This document shows, one piece after another, positions 23,822 through 34,720 of a stretch of DNA of 64,000 nt; within the stretch, counting starts at the first letter, position 1, and the number at the start of each line of letters is the position of its first letter. Both the position numbers and the translations under genes were made by a program. This stretch comes from Saxidomus purpurata (lineage: Eukaryota > Mollusca > Bivalvia > Venerida > Veneridae): NCBI GenBank assembly GCA_022818135.1, contig JAFMSR010000006.1, forward strand, positions 39,342,615 to 39,406,614, written 5' to 3'. The notes beneath the pieces are model-generated. The model ran no database searches. It was not told the DNA's origin and saw nothing but the letters and a program-made list of their open reading frames with translations.

Positions 23822-24048
23822 GGGCTTCCGTGGCCGATGGTTAAAGCCACCGACTTGAAATCATTGTAACTTCTCATAGATTTAGGGTCATGGGTTCGAG
23901 TCCCGCTACCGACTATGTCTCTTTGAGAGAAAGTTGGCAGCAGGGCTCTAGTACTGCATCTTCCTACGAACGATGGCTAGGTAAACTGCCCGCCTGTAAA
24001 AATAACCAAAATACGGTTGAAACGGGCTTTAAACTCCAACAACAATAA
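23822..24048 (+). mobile_element. tRNA-headed SINE
   Basis: The head GCTTCCGTGGCCGATGGTTA is A-box-like, and GGGTTCGAGTCCC near 23892 is a clear RNA polymerase III B box. The 3' part ends AAATACGGTTGAAACGGG then TTTAAACTCCAACAACAA, like the tails of other animal SINEs. It is not a functional tRNA: the cloverleaf is incomplete and it lacks a plausible anticodon arm. Confidence 0.75.
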
Positions 24049-24761
24049 TGCAGGTTCATATTTTTCACTATTCTATTTTCTAAGAGTATGAACAAGTGAT
24101 AAAAGTTTTTCTCTCTGATAGTCACTTTAAGCAATAAATAGTGCTAACGTTCGAAACCACTTGAATGAATACACGGAAGGTGAAAAATACCTTCGCAAAC
24201 TCCACACTGGTGAGAAAAATAGAAAGGAAAAATACATGTACATGTATTGATTACTACACAGACAAATATTGAACAATATTGAAACATTCGATACCGGTAT
24301 TTTAAAAGAACTGTATCATTCCTAACTAGTTCATGAACTCGAATCAAGAACTAATAACCCCAAGGTCATAAGCTTTTCCATGGTGGTTTCAAGTGTTCAT
24401 GATTTAATAAACTGAATTTAGCAGTGGTTTAACGTCTCAGCTCATCAGTACAATAACTGGACATAGATCACATAGGCGCACACTTAAAAATAAGTGGTTA
24501 AAGTCCCAGAATCTCTTTGAATTTACTGATGTTGTAAAATAAATATACTGATAGGATAATGATATAACCATGTTTACTCTAAAACAATGTTGACATATTC
24601 ATGCCTTTTGTATTCAAATCGTTTCTTCACGAAAAAGAGTTGCCAGAAAGTCTTTATTTTTTACAATATCATGGAAAAAAGTACTGCTCTATAATTCGAA
24701 CATATACATCGATTTAAACACGAGAATGAAGTTGGCCCCGCAGCCCCATTTATCCCCACAG

Positions 24762-25001
24762 CCCCGTGAAGTTAGCCCCGCAGCACCTAGTTACCCCGCA
24801 TCCCCGTGAAGTTAGCCCCGCAGAACCTAGTTACCCCGCATCCCCGTGAAGTCAGCCCCGTGGCACCTAGTTACCCCGCATCCCCGTGAAGTCAGCCCCG
24901 TAGCACCTAGTTACCCCGCATCCCCGTGAAGTCAGCCCCGTAGCACCTAGTTACCCCGCATCCCCGTGAAGTTAGCCCCGCAGCACTTAGTTACCCCGCA
25001 A
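24762..25001 (+). repeat. 40-bp tandem array (six units), left arm
   Basis: Units start CCCCGTGAAG at 24762, 24802, 24842, 24882, 24922 and 24962, and include TTAGCCCCGCAGCACCTAG and TACCCCGCAT. The complementary strand has regularly spaced GGGG runs that could form G-quadruplexes. Confidence 0.93.
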
Positions 25002-25115
25002 CCCCGCGATGTTATCCCTATGCCACCATGTCTCAACACGCATCGTGGCATATGGTTTCCTCAAAGTACCGCTTGAATTAACCTATGCATACATCACCAC
25101 AGGACAACGAACAAA

Positions 25116-25215
25116 CGCGGTGGTGTTGATGGGTAAAGATGTCTGCCGCTTATACCTGAGGTTTCGGGTTAGAACCCCACTGGGGTCACGACCGTACCTT
25201 CTCATATGTCATCAG
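25116..25215 (+). mobile_element. SINE-derived segment inside the left arm
   Basis: GCGGTGGTGTTGATGGGTAA, GGGTTAGAACCCCACT and GGTCACGACCGTACCTTCTC match, with mutations, the SINE at 41913-42095. The B box is damaged (GGTTAGAAC in place of GGTTCGAGC). Its mirror lies at 27104-27203. Confidence 0.75.
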
Positions 25216-25284
25216 TTCTATTGTCTCAGTCCCGTGCCCTCTAGTATCAATGCAACCCTGTTGCTATCGTTAATATAAATGTAA

Positions 25285-25602
25285 GTATCATCCCCGCTTC
25301 ACATACTCTGTCCCGTGTCACCTGCACTCAATACAATTCTACTTATAGTGCTCCCAATCTTTGATTACAACCTCATTCACATGAACTCAGCCCTCAGCCC
25401 TGTGCCCTAAGCAATGAAAACACCGTTTGTAGAAGTAACATCCCCGCCTGAAGGAGTTAGCCCCGTGTCCCCTGCTATCAATACACTTCTTGTAACAGTG
25501 ATTTCTAGTTTTCAGACCACCTCTATGTGTCCCAACATTAAATGAAACTCAGCCCCGTGTCCTGTAGTGTCATTGCAATCCTGGTGAAAACGTTAAAAGT
25601 AT
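25285..25602 (+). repeat. Two diverged units at the start of the 167-bp array
   Basis: ATCCCCGCTTCACATACTCT (about 25288) and ATCCCCGCCTGAAGGAGTTA (about 25440) begin diverged units of the same repeat. The first overlaps the left inverted arm, so the arm boundary cuts into the array. Confidence 0.75.
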
Positions 25603-26757
25603 AACCATCCCCGCCTCACTCACTCAGTCCGGTTTCCCCTGCTAGCAATACAGCATTTCTTACACTAATCTCTAAATTTCATACCACCCTTTTGTGTCCC
25701 CGCGTTCACATAAAGTCAGCCCCGTTTTTAGTAATATGATTGCAGCCCTGGTAAAACCGTTAAAAGTAGAACCATCCCCGCCTCACTCACTCAGCCCCAT
25801 GTCCCCTGCTATCAATACAGCACTTCTTACACCACTCTCTAACTTTCATACAACCCTTTTGAGTCCCCGCATTCACATAAACTCAGCCCGGTTTCCTGTA
25901 GTATCATTGCAGCCCTGGTAAAACCGTTAAATGCAGAACCATCCCCGCCTCACTCACTCAGCCCCGTGTCCCCTGCTATCAATACAGCACCTCTTACACT
26001 ACTCTTTAACTTTCATACCACCCTTTTGTGTCCCCGCGTTCACATAAACTCAGCCCCGTTTTCAGTAGTATCATTGCAGCGCTGGTAAAACCGTTAAAAG
26101 TAGAACCATCCCCGCCTCCCTAACTCAGCCCCGTTTCCCCTGCTAGCAATACAGCATTTCTTACACTAATCTCTAAATTTCATACCACCCTTTTGTGTCC
26201 CCGCGTTCACATAAAGTCAGCCCCGTTTTTAGTAGTATCATTGCAGCCCTGGTAAAACCGTTAAAAGTAGAACCATCCCCGCCTCACTCACTCAGCCCCG
26301 TGTCCCCTGCTATCAATACAGCACTTCTTACACTACTCTCATACTTTCATACCACATTTGTGTGTCTCCGCGTTCACATAAACTCAGCCCCGTGTCCTGT
26401 AGTATCATTGCAGCGCTGGTAAAACCGTTAAAAGTAGAACCATCCCCGCCTCACTCGCTCAGCCCCGTGTCCACTGCCATCAATACAGCACTTCTTACAC
26501 TACTCTCTAACTTTCATACCTACCTTTTGTGTCCCCGCGTTCACCTAAACTCACACTCGTGTCCTGTAGTATCATTGCAGCGCTGGTAAAACCGTTAAAA
26601 GTAGAACCATCCCCGCCTCACTCGCTCAGCCCCGTGTCCACTGCCATCAATACAGCACTTCTTACACTACTCTCTATCTGTCATACCTACCTTTTGTGTC
26701 CCCGCGTTCACCTAAACTCACACTCGTGTCCTGTAGTATCATTGCAGCACTTATAAC
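25603..26757 (+). repeat. Satellite-like array with exact 167-bp period
   Basis: AACCATCCCCGCCTC-type unit starts fall at 25603, 25770, 25937, 26104, 26271, 26438 and 26605, each exactly 167 bp apart; the last unit is partial. Units share ATCAATACAGCACTTCTTAC and TGCAGCCCTGGTAAAACCG with scattered substitutions. Repeated 75-codon frames are a by-product of the array. The length is near that of nucleosomal and bivalve satellite monomers of about 160 bp; homology to those was not tested. Confidence 0.95.
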
Positions 26758-26774
26758 CCGTACCTTCACCTATC

Positions 26775-26966
26775 AGCCCCGTGATGTTAACCCCGCAGCA
26801 CCTTGTTACCCCGTATCCTCGTTAAGTTAGCCCACAAGCACCTAGTTATCCAGTCCCCCGTGAAACTTGCCCCGTTGCACCTAGATACCCCGCAGCCCTG
26901 TCAAGTTAGCCCCGAAGCATTTAGTAACCCCGTAGCCCCTCGAAGTTAGCCCCGTAACACATACAT
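26775..26966 (+). repeat. Diverged 40-bp units next to the right arm
   Basis: About five degenerate units (CCCCGTGATGTTAACCCCGC, CCGTGAAACTTGCCCCGTTG and similar) run in the same direction as the left-arm array. They lie outside the perfect inverted arm, which suggests the ancestor had 40-bp arrays on both sides of the 167-bp array before the arm was inverted and copied. Confidence 0.75.
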
Positions 26967-27103
26967 AGCACTATAAGTAGAATTGTATTGAGTGCAGGTG
27001 ACACGGGACAGAGTATGTGAAGCGGGGATGATACTTACATTTATATTAACGATAGCAACAGGGTTGCATTGATACTAGAGGGCACGGGACTGAGACAATA
27101 GAA

Positions 27104-27203
27104 CTGATGACATATGAGAAGGTACGGTCGTGACCCCAGTGGGGTTCTAGCCCGAAACCTCAGGTGTAAGCGGCAGACATCTTTACCCATCAACACCACC
27201 GCG
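27104..27203 (-). mobile_element. SINE-derived segment inside the right arm
   Basis: Mirror copy of 25116-25215. Because both arms carry it at symmetrical positions, the SINE was already present when the inverted duplication arose, or was copied across by gene conversion. Confidence 0.75.
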
Positions 27204-27317
27204 TTTGTTCGTTGTCCTGTGGTGATGTATGCATAGGTTAATTCAAGCGGTACTTTGAGGAAACCATATGCCACGATGCGTGTTGAGACATGGTGGCATA
27301 GGGATAACATCGCGGGG

Positions 27318-27557
27318 CTGCGGGGTAACTAAGTGCTGCGGGGCTAACTTCACGGGGATGCAGGGTAACTAGGTGCTACGGGGCTGACTTCACGGGGATG
27401 CGGGGTAACTAGGTGCCACGGGGCTAACTTCACGGGGATGCGGGGTAACTAGGTTCTGCGGGGCTAACTTCACGGGGATGCGGGGTAACTAGGTGCTGCG
27501 GGGCTAACTTCACGGGGATGCGGGGTAACTAGGTACTGCGGGGCTAACTTCACGGGG
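27318..27557 (-). repeat. 40-bp tandem array, right arm
   Basis: Mirror of 24762-25001: six units beginning CTTCACGGGG on the plus strand, with GGGG runs about every 8-15 bases. Confidence 0.93.
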
Positions 27558-27608
27558 CTGTGGGGATAAATGGGGCTGCGGGGCCAACTTCATTCTCGTG
27601 ATTTAAAC

Positions 27609-27934
27609 ATTTAAGTTAGGAATGTTTTCGGTATAAATAAATGTCATTACCGCCGGTAAGACATCTTTCTTCGTAAAATAAGAGTTACTTGTAATTGTGG
27701 TCCTGGGACTTTAAGGAAGATACCTTTAATGACACTTTGAAACAGGAACTTTTTTCAAATAATGAGCAGTATCATAGCGCTTCTATATACTGTACAGTGG
27801 AAATATGTGTAAAAACTCGCGAAATACACCTTAAAACTGTAAACTGTGAGTTTTAAAAATCGTTTTTGTAACTTTCACATATCCTTTACCCGGTGTGGCC
27901 ATACCTACAAAGCACACTGAATATATATCGTTTA
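27609..27934. other. Unique spacer between the foldback and the right minisatellite
   Basis: No exon or repeat is recognised. It does not match the corresponding left spacer (23443-24710), so the outer minisatellites are separate from the foldback arms. Confidence 0.6.
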
Positions 27935-28166
27935 ATTCTCGTACGTACGCGTTTAATTCTCGTACGTACGCGTTTATTTCTCGTACGTACGCGTTTTATT
28001 CTCGTACGTACGCGTTTAATTCTCGTACGTACGCGTTTTATTCTCGTACGTACGCGTTTATTTCTCGTACGTACGCGTTTTATTCTCGTACGTACGCGTT
28101 TTATTCTCGTACGTACGCGTTTATTTCCTCTTTTTTTTGTTTTTTATTTGACCCTTCACGGCTTTC
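27935..28166 (+). repeat. CGTACGTACG minisatellite, right block (nine units of 21 bp)
   Basis: Nine units of TCTCGTACGTACGCGTTTA-type sequence are followed by the complement of the leader seen at the left block (TTTGACCCTTCACGGCTTTC). The whole is the inverse of 23106-23442 with fewer units. Confidence 0.92.
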
Positions 28167-29540
28167 ATATTCAACTGTGCGAAGAAAAAGAAAGTTATTG
28201 TTGCATTCGGGTCAAGGTCAAACTCATTGTTACCTAAAATTATAGAAAACAAAATTGGCCAATATTAAATAAGTTTAGAATAACGTATTCTGATCAAACT
28301 GTGAGTACAGCAATGTTATGTGCGAAATCGCTATGTCTTTTACTAAGAGTTGTCATTACTAAATATTGAAAAAAGTACTTCACCCAACTGTTTATACAAA
28401 GACCGAATATTGCAATAGAACCATTTGTATGTAGTTGTTTGGTTTGTATTTCAGGCCATAGGTGTCAAAAAAAAAGTAGAAATCAGTTTTTAATGAAATA
28501 CAAATTGAATGTAGTCTGAGTAAAACAGGTATACAGAGAAGTGGGTCAATGAATAAATTACTTCCTATTTTTTATAATAGTTACTTGGCAAACACTCATT
28601 TATATTAAACAAAACATGTTACTGGTTCTTGTCAAATGCGCTACTATTTAGAGTGCAAATAGTTCACCCAATTCACTAAATCGGGGATTTTACATATAAA
28701 TTAAGATTAAATGAATAACAAATTACGTTTAATAACTAAGACTGAAATTTACCAATTTGTTGTAAGACTCGAAAATCATCTTTACATGTAATTAGTGTAC
28801 AAAATCCCCATTGATTAATTACCAGCAAATGCCATAATTTACGATGGATTGATTTTATATTACATTCATTGTGGCTTATTTCTTCTCTAGCTTATCTCCA
28901 GGTGATGTTCATAGCACAAAGAAATGATAAAACAGCTTAAAATATGTTTACAAACCACATCCGATCGAGAGCCAGCTCTCAATTCTATAAAAAAAATAGT
29001 TCCAATGTTCCATACGAGTGAAAATCAAATTTAGGAGGTAGTTCGTCTCCTAAATTATAAGACTTCTTATATCATTGTGCAGTTCTCGAAATATCAAGAC
29101 CTAAAAGCAATATCGAGAAATCACCCTCCCCCAACCATCTATTCACGAGGCCCTCGAAGATCCTTGGTCTTCATTCTATTCACATTGATCCATTTAGTTA
29201 TTCTTAGCAGTTAAATATGCCATAAACTCTTGAAATGTTATATAGATTTACTGAAATTATATAGATGCTATCCATCGCTTAAATAAATTGCTGTTACTGT
29301 TATTGAGTGATTGTTCAATTCATCCTATGAAGTATAGTGTGAATGTTAGACTGTGACTTCTGCTTAACTCACGAAAGGTCCCTGTACTAAACTGAGCTTG
29401 AACCCACATCCTGAATAAATACTATATTATACACATGCCTGGAATAGAGGCAGGCTGACAAGAAGTTTATTTATATGACAACCAACAACAAATGTCATAG
29501 CCCAACAGTATGCACATGACCGTTGGCAAATGGTTAAGCG
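28167..29540. other. Gene-free AT-rich stretch
   Basis: No supported exon, RNA gene or transposon terminus was recognised. Confidence 0.6.
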
Positions 29541-29640
29541 GGGGAGCGGTGGTGTAGAGGTAAATGCATATGCCTCTCATCCCGGAAGTTGCGAGTTCGA
29601 GCCTCACTGTACCTCGAAACCTAGTATAACTAACCTCTTC
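29541..29640 (+). mobile_element. tRNA-headed SINE fragment
   Basis: GGGGAGCGGTGGTGTAGAGG is an A-box-like head shared with 41913, and GCGAGTTCGAGCCTCACTG contains the B box. The 3' part diverges after CTGTACCTCGAAAC. It is a related, probably truncated copy of the 41913-42095 family. Confidence 0.75.
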
Positions 29641-32236
29641 CTTTTAAGTTGAAAGTTATTAGATTAAACTGCTTAGAGAACTGAAGGCTTAGGCCATCGT
29701 ACAATCGTTTGATATGTAGTCATTGTTTATGCTCTAGCTTTCCTTCGCCCTCGCCCACAGAGGCAAAAGCAAACAAGACAGAAAACCTTATAGCATATCT
29801 ATAGAGGAAAAAAAACGGATATGTATATATTAATCTGCTTCAGCTCGTACGCGCAATAAGTTATTCTAACAAAATTGCTCTCAATACATTACCGCTGATA
29901 ATCACTGTCCATGCACTTGCAGAAGGACACACCTCCTGCTTAATAACCCGACCTGAGTCTGAACAATGATCATAAGATTTTGTGGAGACCCATAATGATA
30001 CATTATTTGTTCGGAAGAGACGAGGGTTATCACGATTCAAGTTTCAAAGTGAGTCAAAAGAGAGAATCTGGCATCAATGGTGAAAATGATGCTTTAGGAA
30101 AATATAAAATTCAGACATGAGATTTATTCTTACACATTCTATAAGAAAATATAAATTAGACTTTGTATTTATTTCTTGTTCTCTGAAACTGGTTGACATT
30201 TTGCAGAAGTAAGCATAATGGTGGCTTTTCACAAAATCAGTTAAGAGAAGTTAAAGGTACAATATCAAAGAAAAAGACGTGCAAAAGTGTTCGAAGCTCA
30301 ACACACTCATATCTTAAAATATCTCGTACAACATGATGATTGGCAAGCAATGTTTTCTCAAACTTCTAGCGACCATTATAAAATATTTTACAAAGGTATA
30401 TTGAAACTTAAAAAGACCTAGGTGGTCTTTTTACTGTTTTGCTGAAACAGTTAAAAGTTCAATGTTTATATTTCTGCAGTCTTGCAAAAGTGGTACTTCA
30501 TTCTTGCCAAAGTCTGAATTATATAATATGTTTAGCCATTTATTATATACAACATGACAATATGTGATGAAATAGAATACCTATCAGGGGCTTAGTATTG
30601 GGCTTTAAAAACAAATGTGTGATGATAGACACAGTGTTTGATTTATTTATCCATATTTTAGCCTTATCCTATTTGGTAACATAATACGACGTTTGTAAAT
30701 AAGTAGTACCTTCAGTACTGCGCATTAATTCTGAAAGTGCAATATCAAGATGTTAGTTACAAGTTAATTAATATTCCAGGTTTTGCAGATATACATAAAG
30801 CCGGGGCTTTAACGATTGATCTGCGTTTATAAGATATTATTTACTTGAATCTCATCGAACTATATTTAATTGCGTCTGAATAATAGAAGGTTGTGTTGAG
30901 GCAGAATGCCGCTAATTTTGGGGCAAAGCCTAAGAAGGCCGATTATGAATAATCATCACCTTCCAAAAACATTACTGGGTACGCGTTTTATGTTCAGACA
31001 TTGCACTGCTAATGTTAGAATTTCATATCTCAATGGTTTTATTTTTATTTGGATTTTATTTTTGGTTGAAGCCGTTTCAAGGCAGAAACTCCTTGTATTA
31101 TTTTATCATGTGTTTGTTTTGTAGTGTGTCCGAGATATTGCGCATATAATCTTTACATGTTGTTGATGGTGATGAAAACGTTGACTCCTTTTTGATAGCT
31201 GCAGTGTGTATCTATTCCACGATCTGTTTGAATACATGTAGTCTGACTTAAGATCCGCTGGACGCTGGTTTTGATGGTGTATTTGGATTACATGTACTTT
31301 TCTTACTTAACATTGAGATTCTTTTATAAGTACACGAGTGTTTTAGGTACGCGATGTCAATGATTGACAATTACTGCAAGTAGAAGCATAAATCTTGGAA
31401 ACAGAAAGTTAAGTGTTTGTAGTTGCATTATTTCACTATGTCTTTTCATCAGCGTACCCATCACACTTTCCAACACTACATCCGCCTACTTCTCCTTATC
31501 GGCATTAAACTTACTTATATGTCGTGAAATAAGCTAAACTGGAACAATATTACGCTTATATTACTTGCTTATATTACGTGCATAAAACCAAGTAACCAAT
31601 ACATAAACGCTGCCGTTTATGGATATCGCGGAGAAGCGGTAAATTAAGCGGCTATTGGAAGAACACCTATGGCTTCTGACTGACAAAGCTTGACAGTGTT
31701 TATTCCAAAGGTAAGACATTTATTTCGATTCAGAGCAACGGGTTTGTGAATGTAGGAAGTGTAGGACATGATTGGATTATTTTAGGTATGTGAGATGTCA
31801 AATAGATGATTATTGTTTTCATTTCATCGCATATTATATATTCCTTCTTGAAATAATTCAACATTGTAATGAGATACTGTAGCTGGTAAAAGCTACTTAA
31901 TAAAATATTTGTTCTTTTGTATTCTTGTCTTTACAAATATCGTCATGATATTGAACGTTTCGTCGCCTTAATGGAACGTTGCACTATCTACTATTTTTTT
32001 TAATTTTGAGCAAATCACCCAAAAAAATTACATTTGCTTGTTTCTTTTATTTTAAGCAATTGCGTTCGAAATTGCATAAAAACTTGCGCATAGATAAATT
32101 TCGAACTCTGCCAGCTTAGAGTCGACCTTGAATGTCTTATTCTTTATTCAGGATTGAAAACACTTAGACAGTATTTAAGCCGTTTATGTTAGTTAAAAAT
32201 TCAGGTAAGTCTAAATCTAATTTTTGCTTGATGCAT
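29641..32236. other. Gene-free stretch
   Basis: About 2.6 kb with nothing that can be supported as a gene. A 72-codon frame at 30906-31124 has no splice or homology support. Confidence 0.55.
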
Positions 32237-32415
32237 GAAAAGGCTTTTGATTTTATTTTTGTTTTTGTATATTTTACAATGGGGAATTAAAAAGGCCTTT
32301 GTTTTTATTCTTGTTTTTCATGAATTGAAAAGGCCTTTGTTTTTATTCTTGTTTTTTCATATTTTACTCTGCTGAATTGAAAAAACCTTTGTGTTTTTAG
32401 GGTTTTTCCCCATGA
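32237..32415. repeat. Degenerate minisatellite with AAAAGGCCTTTG units
   Basis: GAATTGAAAAGGCCTTTG then TTTTTATTCTTGTTTTT recurs about four times with unit length 45-60 bp, some units being expanded. Confidence 0.75.
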
Positions 32416-33570
32416 ATTGAGTGCAAATTTCTTGAGGTTAGCAATTGTGGTAATGTTAATGGTCACCTAAAATGTGTCTTCAAAAATAAAGATGTATCAT
32501 GAAAACGGTGTAGCCCTAAGAAGGCGGGGGTAGTAATGGTCAATCAAGTTAATTTTTATGATTTAAATTTGTATTATGAAGATTTATGTTCTTTTTCGGA
32601 AATAAATATCTATTATTTTTGTGGGCCTTTAAACACAGATGACTTCGTAGCCGTAGTAAGGAAAGTCCGTCGTGTACACCTTAAATTTTCTTTATTCGGC
32701 ACAGTCCATTTTATTGTAATTGTTAAACTGCACGCTTTTTCCGTGTGAACGCCTTCAATAAATCACTACACCTTTGTAGAAGGCCGTAGCGAACACATCA
32801 AGGACACAAAATCCCTCCCTCTCTACCCTTTTATTGTATATCGTTTTACATTGTTCTTCCGTTTAGCTTACTCTCAGGCTCAGTTGTTTCATCGGAAACA
32901 GAGTTGCACCTAAGCCTTAAGTGAGCGAAGTAGTATCGACACTACATAGACACAAGTTAGCTATGCTTGCAAATTGAACGTTGTAAGGAAAGCGCGACAT
33001 TATAATTATGACATTCAGATTTCTATGAGGGATATAACAAATATGTAAAGGCATCGGATGTGATTACCCCGTCATCCTATATCATGAGGACAGCTTTGCA
33101 CTCGCCACGGGTACAGGTTTCTTCCTGTTAAAAACAGCGGAGTTTTTCCTGGGCGGCTTTGGTGTCTCAGTGAAGGATATACAATTTTTTTTCTAGGCAA
33201 ACGTTGAAAGTTTAAATCATATAGTCGTGACATATTTCTTTTGTTCGTTTGTTTCTTTGTTTTTTCAAAAAGATATATATTATGTGTTAACGTTTTAATA
33301 AGTACTAAAAATGTCGATCTTCTATACATTTAGAGAGAAGCAGGCCCCGTTTAAGTGAAGGCTTTGCCTATCGTCAGCTTTAAATTGCATTTGGGTACCA
33401 CTTTGTTCCATGCCTGTAAGATAAAGGGTCAATTTCTGACACCTCTCTTCCACGGTTCGTACGGGTTGTTGGTCGATTTGTGCACCCTCGCTTCTTTTAG
33501 ATACTTGTCTGTTGTCAAAGGAATCACGAGTTCGGACTGAACACGTCTATTTTTCGGGTGCAAATATTGT
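32416..33570. other. Gene-free stretch
   Basis: No exon is supported. Short open frames here lack splice sites or recognisable protein features. Confidence 0.55.
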
Positions 33571-33842
33571 AGTAATAATAATTATTAACATGTTTGGATT
33601 TGCATAATACAGTCTTCTGCAGTTTCGCGCTACTGTATATGTTAATGCAAAATATATACGTACGTTCCATTGTGATGTGTCTGCGAATGAACAACTAATG
33701 TGTGCTTCAAATTTTACAGTAATAATAATTATATACATGTTTGGATTTACTTCTGCAATTTCGCGCTACTATAATAATAAAAATAATATGTAAATGCAAC
33801 ATATTTACGTTTCCATTTTGCTGCGTCTGCGAATGAACAACT
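33571..33842. repeat. Tandem duplication, unit about 147 bp
   Basis: AGTAATAATAATTAT, CATGTTTGGATTT, TTTCGCGCTACT and GTCTGCGAATGAACAACT occur in the same order at 33571-33693 and 33718-33842. The copies differ by substitutions and short insertions of AATA. Confidence 0.85.
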
Positions 33843-34579
33843 CGTTGAGAACTTACAAGGCGAATAACTTGTTGATAAGCATATCAAAGTTATTTGAGCT
33901 GTAATGGATAGAGCAAGCCTCTTATGTACTAATCTTTAACATTGAATACGAACAGATGTAATTTACACTTTTATGTTGGTTCAGAATTGGGCTTGCCTTT
34001 CTCTACGTTAAGATGTTTAGTTTGTTTAAACAATCTTTGTTCGAAGACTGTCTGTGTACAGTGCGGAATAGTTCCTCCTGTCTACAAAAGACGGTCGTAC
34101 TTGGTATAATCCAGGATCGGCGAGTACTCTTGTCTATCAAATAAGTCTTCTGCATACTCGCAGTTTCTAATTCGTTTCCATGCATCTTTGCTGGAAAGCT
34201 TCTCTTATTTAAATTTTCTCTTTAAGCGCATTATATGTACAATTTAATTGTAAGTAACAAAAGAAAAAATAAAGTCGCAGCCTTTTCCCAAACAAACTAT
34301 TTTGTTGTGTATGCCAAGGTAGTAAATTTATGAAGCAGCGTTCCCTTCTTACATAAAATATATACGTGTGGTGTTTTGCAACGGCTGCAGTTATCAGCAA
34401 AAGAAGGGTTGCTCCTTAAGTAAGGTAGTGGGCGCTGCTTCTTATATAATTATCTATTTGGCCCGCTAAGAAAAAAAAATATCTACAATGATGTATGTGC
34501 ACATGTACGTATTATATGCAATACAATACGTTTAAACTAAATTGTTTGCTAACAAATGAAATGGTCCCCGGGTAGGGGA

Positions 34580-34720
34580 GAATTTGGACTCTCGGGTTAT
34601 AATTTGGAAAAAACTATTGGTAGAGGGCCACTCTACAATCAATGATATACATTGTATACCAAATATCAAAGCTCTTTGTCTTATGGTTTTGGATAAAAGG
34701 ATATTCTTAGTATTTCCTTT
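34580..34720 (+). repeat. Dispersed repeat family C, copy 2
   Basis: TAGAGGGCCACTCTACAATC, CCAAATATCAAAGCTCT and TTGTCTTATGGTTTTGG match the family C block order. From 34780 to about 35440 the DNA has further TGACC-type repeat style without a clear second copy here. Confidence 0.65.

Larger units (their letters stand above)
24720..25352. repeat. Left inverted arm of the foldback transposon
   Basis: It begins ACGAGAATGAAGTTGG and ends just after ACTTATAGTGCT. An 89-codon frame at 25009-25278 is mirrored in the other arm with two amino-acid differences. It spans a SINE-derived segment and is judged non-coding. Confidence 0.92.
24720..27599. mobile_element. Foldback transposon of 2,880 bp with 633-bp inverted arms
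   Basis: A 9-bp direct duplication, GATTTAAAC, flanks the element (24711-24719 and 27600-27608). The arms 24720-25352 and 26967-27599 are reverse complements of identical length, with landmarks symmetrical to the base, so no net indel separates them. Each arm holds a 40-bp tandem array, a SINE-derived segment and the edge of a 167-bp array; the middle holds the array itself. No transposase is encoded. The 9-bp duplication and long inverted ends fit a non-autonomous Mutator-like (MULE) or Foldback element; the superfamily is inference. The plus strand is strikingly rich in CCCCG, unlike the AT-rich surroundings. Confidence 0.92.
26967..27599. repeat. Right inverted arm of the foldback transposon
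   Basis: Reverse complement of 24720-25352 with scattered substitutions. It contains the mirrored 89-codon frame (27041-27310, minus strand) and ends CTTCATTCTCGT before the 9-bp duplication. Confidence 0.92.

Noticed and set aside
25009..25278. 89-codon frame conserved in both arms of the foldback (also 27041-27310)
   Set aside because: Conservation follows from the inverted duplication, and the frame runs through a SINE-derived segment with its B-box region; no protein family is recognised.
25694..26756. Repeated 75-codon frames, 167 codon-bases apart
   Set aside because: By-products of the 167-bp array; 167 is not a multiple of 3, so the array cannot encode a continuous repeat protein.
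24762..26757. CRISPR-like array
   Set aside because: Units are contiguous tandem copies with no unique spacers, and the DNA is eukaryotic.
29541..29640. tRNA gene (also 23822 and 41913)
   Set aside because: A- and B-box-like segments are present, but no full cloverleaf or anticodon arm; longer shared bodies show they are SINEs.
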